Part shown: in pieces, positions 5,794 through 6,401 of the stretch
Numbering within the stretch: position 1 is the stretch's first letter
How the letters are laid out: the number at the start of each line of letters is the position of its first letter
Source of the DNA: Sulfurimonas sp.
GTDB taxonomy: Bacteria; Campylobacterota; Campylobacteria; Campylobacterales; Sulfurimonadaceae
Direction of reading: 5' to 3'
NCBI GenBank assembly: GCA_015487435.1
Contig: WFPU01000006.1
Location: forward strand, 1 to 6,401
DNA: 6,401 nucleotides
Notes under the pieces: model-generated
What the model saw: only the letters and a program-made list of their open reading frames with translations
What the model was told of the DNA's origin: nothing
Database searches by the model: none
Position numbers and translations under genes: made by a program

Positions 5794-6401
5794 CTAGGTC
5801 ACTTCTTTTGCTTGATTTAAAGTATCTTGAGTTCTCTCAGCGAGTTTTCTAACTTCATCAGCAACTACAGCAAAACCTCGTCCATGTTCACCTGCACGAG
5901 CTGCTTCTATAGCCGCATTTAGTGCTAATAGATTTGTTTGATAAGCTATGTTTGAGAGAGTTTCTAGTATGGATGCTATCTCTTGAGATTTGGCTTTTAA
6001 TGTGTTAATTTCATCATTGATACCTTCATTTATATTTTCTTCATCATTATTTGCTGAATTTTGTATTTCATTATTAAGTTCATCTATCTTTTCTTGAAGT
6101 TTTAAAAATTTTTCTTTATTTGAGATTTGCGTCTCATCTATTTTTTGTTTATATGAATTAATAGTGGTGATTAAATTATTATTTTTTTCTATTAAAGTTT
6201 TATTTTCTTGCAAAATTAAATCATTTTGTTTTTTAATTTCAATAACCTTTCTCTCATCTTCCTCTTGAAATTTAGTGATTTGCAGAGTTAGTGAGTTATT
6301 TAATTCTTCTGCTTCATCAATTATTTTTTTACTAAAAAGATTTTTTTCTTTTAACTCTTTTTTTGTTTTTGAAAACAATATATTTGTAATAAGTACTCCT
6401 A
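5794..6401 (-). CDS. Membrane-anchored methyl-accepting chemotaxis-like protein, N-terminus outside window, short C-terminus
   Basis: The frame stays open to the window edge, so the gene is partial at its 5' end. A TTG at 6376-6378 is not a credible start: the codons before it read GVLITNILF followed by SKTKKELKEK, which looks like the end of a transmembrane helix with positive charges on the cytoplasmic side. About 110 residues of charged, Lys/Glu/Asn-rich coiled coil follow. The conserved chemoreceptor tip comes next: SNIAYQTNLLALNAAIEAA, RAGEHGRGFA and VVADEVRKLAERTQ, the part that contacts CheA and CheW. The protein ends at DTLNQAKEVT and TAG, about 25-30 residues past the turn, whereas normal receptors have a return helix matching the length of the descending one. 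No remnant of the missing part lies in the 45 bp before the rho promoter. It may be a truncated receptor or a minimal tip protein; ligand and signalling are unknown. Confidence 0.8.
   Translation of the reverse strand, partial: GVLITNILFSKTKKELKEKNLFSKKIIDEAEELNNSLTLQITKFQEEDERKVIEIKKQNDLILQENKTLIEKNNNLITTINSYKQKIDETQISNKEKFLKLQEKIDELNNEIQNSANNDEENINEGINDEINTLKAKSQEIASILETLSNIAYQTNLLALNAAIEAARAGEHGRGFAVVADEVRKLAERTQDTLNQAKEVT

Noticed and set aside
6376..6378. TTG as start of the chemoreceptor-like gene
   Set aside because: The frame continues upstream to the window edge with a hydrophobic segment, and the nearest good Shine-Dalgarno-like TAGGAG is about 17 nt away.

Overview
The window is low-GC DNA and most likely comes from a member of the Campylobacterota (Sulfurimonas-like or a relative). 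The signs are the strong AT bias, extended -10 promoters with little -35 sequence, and a rho-murI-dnaX run on one strand. From memory, rho sits next to murI in Helicobacter pylori and next to dnaX in Campylobacter. The residue numbering of MurI fits the Helicobacter enzyme closely. No database search was run, so the genus is an inference.

Layout, left to right. Positions 1-150 hold the N-terminal end of a small cysteine-rich protein on the minus strand, probably a metallochaperone of the CopZ N-domain type, cut by the window edge. A 111-bp divergent control region (151-261) separates it from ymdB (262-1071, plus strand), a dimetal phosphodiesterase. YmdB ends tail to tail with a small unrecognised gene on the minus strand (1068-1535), which has an unclear start and a possibly damaged signal peptide. 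A gene-free stretch (1536-1772) holds the terminator of the next operon and two related palindromic elements.

The core of the window is a minus-strand operon read from right to left: rho (5646-4297), murI (4294-3545) and dnaX (3458-1773). Rho and murI are only 2 nt apart and probably translationally coupled. DnaX follows after 86 nt, which contain a candidate internal promoter and a perfect 8-bp hairpin just ahead of the ribosome binding site. A near-consensus sigma70 promoter (5720-5749) drives the operon, and its leader has a C-rich, G-poor stretch that could serve Rho autoregulation. The operon thus joins transcription termination, D-glutamate supply for peptidoglycan, and the replication clamp loader: housekeeping functions rather than a dedicated system.

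The right end (5794-6401, minus strand) holds the C-terminal part of a membrane-anchored chemoreceptor-like protein. It has the highly conserved CheA/CheW-binding hairpin tip but stops about 25-30 residues after it, so most of the usual return helix is missing.

I found no CRISPR array, phage genes, insertion sequence, tRNA or rRNA. The most interesting non-coding signal is a family of short palindromes: one copy sits in the dnaX leader and two lie downstream of dnaX, one of which appears to have become a terminator. I see no convincing new multi-gene system here.
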